A DNA stretch of 64,000 nt, taken from contig NZ_AAUW01000018.1 of the NCBI RefSeq assembly GCF_000168975.1, positions 62,001 to 126,000 on the forward strand, given 5' to 3'. The translations under genes were made by a program, and so were the position numbers. The notes beneath the pieces are model-generated. The model did no database searches and was not told the origin of the DNA. It worked only from the letters and a program-made list of their open reading frames with translations. Of the stretch, positions 61,605 to 64,000 are shown one piece after another; within the stretch, counting starts at the first letter, position 1, and the number at the start of each line of letters is the position of its first letter. The DNA comes from Roseibium aggregatum IAM 12614. GTDB lineage: Bacteria; Pseudomonadota; Alphaproteobacteria; Rhizobiales; Stappiaceae.

Positions 61605-63115
61605 GGGCGCACCTCGGAACCAGATGTCTGAAATAGCTGCGCGAAGAGGTTGTCGGCTCGCTTTTCCATCTCGGACGGCATGGTCAGTTTCTCCGCAAAC
61701 GTCCGTGTCGTCTCTGCGCCTGTCTTGATCGTCGCATCGACGCCGAGCTTGCCACCGAGGCCCTCGCGCAGGCTGGCAAAGTCCAGTTGATCGACCGGTG
61801 TTCCGGTCAGAACGAGCAGGTCGCGCTCAGGGTCAGACCGGGTCGCGACAGCCCACATGACATCGTCCCAGTTGCGGATGTCGATGTCCTGATCGACAGT
61901 GATCACGTATTTGGTCATCGAGAACTGTGGCAAGAGCGACCAGAAGCCCATCATCGCCCTCCGTGCCTGACCGGGATATGTCTTGGCGATCTGAAGAATG
62001 GCCACTCTGTAGGAACAGGTCGCCGGGGGCAGATGAACATCGACAATTTCCGGGACTGCCTGGCGCAGCAGCGGGCGGAAGAGATCCGTCATGGCCTCGC
62101 CGATAACAGAGGGTTCGTCGGGTGCCCTGCCCGTAAAGGTCGACAGATAGACGCAGTCCCGGCGCATCTTCATGGCCCTCAGCCGGAAGACTGGATAATT
62201 GGCGGCTTCGTTGTAGTAACCGGTGTGATCGCCGAAAGGCCCTTCGAGCGCCGTCTCTCCCGGCTGAACTTCCCCTTCCAGGACAATCTCGGAACTCGCC
62301 GGGACATGAAGACCGATCGTGTCGCAGGGAGCGAGCCTTGACGGAGTGCCGTTGAAGATGCCGGCCAGCGCCAGTTCGCTCACGTTCCCCGGGGCCGGGA
62401 TAACAGACGCCAGCAAGGTTGCCGGATCACAGCCGATCACCACGGCAACAGGCATTGCCTCGCCTCTGTGCTGCCATTGGCGGTAATGCTGTGCACCGCC
62501 GCGAAACGGCAGCCAGCGCAGGATTGCCCTGTCCTTGTCCAGAACCTGGATCCGGTAGATGCCGAGATTATAGCTCCTGGGGTCGTCCTTGCCGGGATTA
62601 CGGGTGACGACCATTCCCCAGGTGATCAGCGGTCCGGCATCGTCCGGCCAGCAGGTCTGGACGGGGAATTGAAAGAGATCCGGCTCGACCCGGTGAAGAT
62701 CCTTGGGAACGCCCGTCATCTTCGGCCGCGCGTTGAGCCCGGCCTTTGCCATCGGGATCAGGTTTCCAGCGTCCCGCCAGGAAGCGGGCGGCTGCGGACT
62801 GCGCAGGCTGGCCAGAAAGTGCCCCAGGTCGGGCAGGTTTTCAGGGTACAGACCCAGTCCGTTCGCAACGCGCTTCGAGGTGCCGAAAAGATTGATCAGG
62901 AGGGGTGCGGCAAAACCGCCCCTGCCTGCCCGGATGGGGTTGGAAATCAGGACTGCAGGACCGGCATTTCCGATCACCTTCTGATGCAAGGCGGTTGCTT
63001 CCAAGTGGAGGTCCACTGGGGTGTTCAGGGTCTGAAGATCGTCCTCTTGACCCAGAAAATCCATGAATTTCAGCAAATTAGGAAAGGGAGGCAGATTGCG
63101 ACCGGTCTTTTGCAT
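61601..63115 (-). CDS. ubiD: UbiD-family decarboxylase
   Basis: 504 residues. Reversible (de)carboxylase using prenylated FMN; in ubiquinone synthesis it removes the carboxyl of 3-polyprenyl-4-hydroxybenzoate. Seen: HRVEPDLFQFPVQTCWPDDA, ITWGMVVTRNPGKDD, LEGPFGDHTGYYNEAANYPV with a catalytic Glu, and YVITVDQDIDIRNWDDVMWA. ATG 63115 is preceded by GGAAACACG; the frame runs on to 63211 through the FNR-type box, which makes the shorter form preferable. Pathway role is supported by ubiX and ubiT/ubiU neighbours. Confidence 0.92.
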   Translation of the reverse strand: MQKTGRNLPPFPNLLKFMDFLGQEDDLQTLNTPVDLHLEATALHQKVIGNAGPAVLISNPIRAGRGGFAAPLLINLFGTSKRVANGLGLYPENLPDLGHFLASLRSPQPPASWRDAGNLIPMAKAGLNARPKMTGVPKDLHRVEPDLFQFPVQTCWPDDAGPLITWGMVVTRNPGKDDPRSYNLGIYRIQVLDKDRAILRWLPFRGGAQHYRQWQHRGEAMPVAVVIGCDPATLLASVIPAPGNVSELALAGIFNGTPSRLAPCDTIGLHVPASSEIVLEGEVQPGETALEGPFGDHTGYYNEAANYPVFRLRAMKMRRDCVYLSTFTGRAPDEPSVIGEAMTDLFRPLLRQAVPEIVDVHLPPATCSYRVAILQIAKTYPGQARRAMMGFWSLLPQFSMTKYVITVDQDIDIRNWDDVMWAVATRSDPERDLLVLTGTPVDQLDFASLREGLGGKLGVDATIKTGAETTRTFAEKLTMPSEMEKRADNLFAQLFQTSGSEVRP

Positions 63116-63197
63116 CGTGTTTCCAGCAAGACATGCGCGTGTGGCAACACGCTGCTCAGAGTATCCGGCGATATCGGCAGAACGACCGATGCCCGCC

Positions 63198-63211
63198 TTG
63201 ATAATTGTCAA
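63198..63211. promoter_or_regulatory. FNR-type box between ubiD and ubiT
   Basis: TTGATAATTGTCAA: TTGAT, four bases, GTCAA; a near-perfect FNR palindrome. 83 bases from the ubiD start and 54 bases from the ubiT start, so it may serve both directions. Confidence 0.78.
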
Positions 63212-63264
63212 GTTGGCGAGGGCCGATGCCGGTCTAGGCTCCGCTCACAGAAAGTGAGATCCGG

Positions 63265-63822
63265 ATGCAAACACACCCCTCTTCGGAAAGCCTGCCACCG
63301 CTTGTTTCCTCCCTTGTTGCGCCTCTGCCGAAACCTCCGATGGAAGCGCTGCTGTCGACCCTCACGAGGCGCCTCGTCGCACGTCGCCCGGACCTGATCC
63401 GCAGGCTCGGCGACGTTGTCCGGGTGCCGATTGCGATCGTACCGGACGATTTGCCTCACGCCTTTCTTCTGTCACTCGACCCGGACAACTCCAGGGTCCG
63501 GATCTGCGACAAGAGCCGGATCGGCGATGCCAGGGCGATCGTGCGCGCCCCCTTTCTGGCGCTGCTGGGGCTACTGGACGGCACCTATGATGGCGATGCC
63601 CTGTTCTTCAGCCGCGATCTTCGTATCGAAGGCAGGACAGAACACGTATTGGCCCTGCGCAACACGCTGGAGGAGGCAGACCTCACTCCGGGTGAATTCT
63701 TCGGCCTGAGCGGACAGTCGGCCGACTGGGTGAACACCATCAGCGACAAGCTGCTTGGCCAGGTTCGTGCCTTTGCGCAAAAATCCGCCCACGCTGACTG
63801 TTCCCGGCAGAAACTCTCATGA
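63265..63822 (+). CDS. ubiT: Ubiquinone biosynthesis accessory protein UbiT (SCP2 domain)
   Basis: 185 residues with an SCP2 lipid-binding domain at about 30-135 (LGDVVRVPIAIVPDDLPHAF, IVRAPFLALLGLLDGTYDGD, ALFFSRDLRIEGRTEHVLAL). That last block is a hallmark of UbiT, which is needed to make ubiquinone without oxygen. The stop overlaps the following ubiU start (ATGA). Confidence 0.9.
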   Translation: MQTHPSSESLPPLVSSLVAPLPKPPMEALLSTLTRRLVARRPDLIRRLGDVVRVPIAIVPDDLPHAFLLSLDPDNSRVRICDKSRIGDARAIVRAPFLALLGLLDGTYDGDALFFSRDLRIEGRTEHVLALRNTLEEADLTPGEFFGLSGQSADWVNTISDKLLGQVRAFAQKSAHADCSRQKLS

Positions 63823-64000
63823 GATCAACCGAAGCAAAGCAGATGGAACTGGTTTGCCCGGCGGGAACACCTGCTGCTTTGCGCGCAGCCGCGGAAGCTG
63901 GTGCCGATGCGATCTATTGCGGCCTTGCGAACGAGACCAACGCGCGCAACTTTCCCGGGCTGAACTTCTCGCCGGAAGAGCTGGCGGATGGTGTCGCCTT
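63819..64000 (+). CDS. ubiU: UbiU (U32 peptidase-like hydroxylase), N-terminal part cut by window edge
   Basis: Only the first 60 residues are in view: MELVCPAGTPAALRAAAEAG from the ninth residue, then ADAIYCGLANETNARNFPG. These are the first strand and loop of the U32 family; with UbiT directly ahead, UbiU is the best identity. In E. coli UbiU and UbiV form an Fe-S complex that hydroxylates the ring of the ubiquinone precursor without oxygen. UbiV would lie beyond the window. Confidence 0.88.
   Translation, partial: MRSTEAKQMELVCPAGTPAALRAAAEAGADAIYCGLANETNARNFPGLNFSPEELADGVA

Overview
The window reads as a high-GC, gene-dense stretch of an alphaproteobacterial chromosome. The density of amine and amino-acid catabolic operons, the ABC importers and the type of regulators suggest a marine Hyphomicrobiales member of the Stappiaceae kind (Roseibium/Labrenzia-like). 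That placement is inference from gene content; no rRNA is present to confirm it. I saw no tRNA or rRNA genes, CRISPR array, insertion sequence or prophage.

Layout. (1) 1-17.2 kb: a catabolic region with aldehyde dehydrogenases, a tartrate/D-malate-type dehydrogenase, GabD, two FAD-dependent amine/amino-acid oxidases, a class III aminotransferase, a 2-hydroxyacid dehydrogenase, a dipeptide-type ABC importer with a Tat-exported binding protein, an Lrp-type regulator and two paralogous two-domain GNAT proteins. A 13-bp sequence is shared by the promoter regions of the importer and of the lrp/oxidase pair. (2) 17.4-30.4 kb: a sugar-acid regulon with a SMP-30 lactonase, a cytochrome b561, a ribose-type ABC importer, two LacI-family repressors, and gluconate/idonate/ketogluconate enzymes. 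Four GTTA-N4-TAAC palindromes tie its promoters together. (3) 30.4-36.4 kb: a small YRG-repeat protein, a Crp-family regulator, a LysE exporter and a SAM-cyclase-ATPase-TPR protein, with two TGTGA-N6-TCACA boxes. (4) 36.7-38.7 kb: a PepSY membrane protein and a small membrane protein.

(5) 38.8-47.3 kb: an operon that can be read as a full route from gamma-butyrobetaine through carnitine to glycine betaine, followed upstream by a decayed ABC ATPase gene and a LysR gene with no canonical start codon. (6) 47.4-58 kb: a long minus-strand operon, led by a polyamine-type ABC importer and facing a LuxR regulator, that carries a nitrilase-like amidase, an aminotransferase, an M20 deacylase, a flavin monooxygenase, an unusual Rid protein and a DUF1028 protein; its substrate is not known. 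(7) 58-64 kb: feoAB, ubiX, ubiD and the start of the oxygen-independent ubiquinone genes (ubiT, ubiU), with FNR-type boxes ahead of feoA and between ubiD and ubiT, pointing to a low-oxygen programme.

Taken together, the window is a set of separately regulated uptake-and-breakdown modules in which the transporter, enzymes and local regulator of each module lie next to each other and share recognisable operator sequences.
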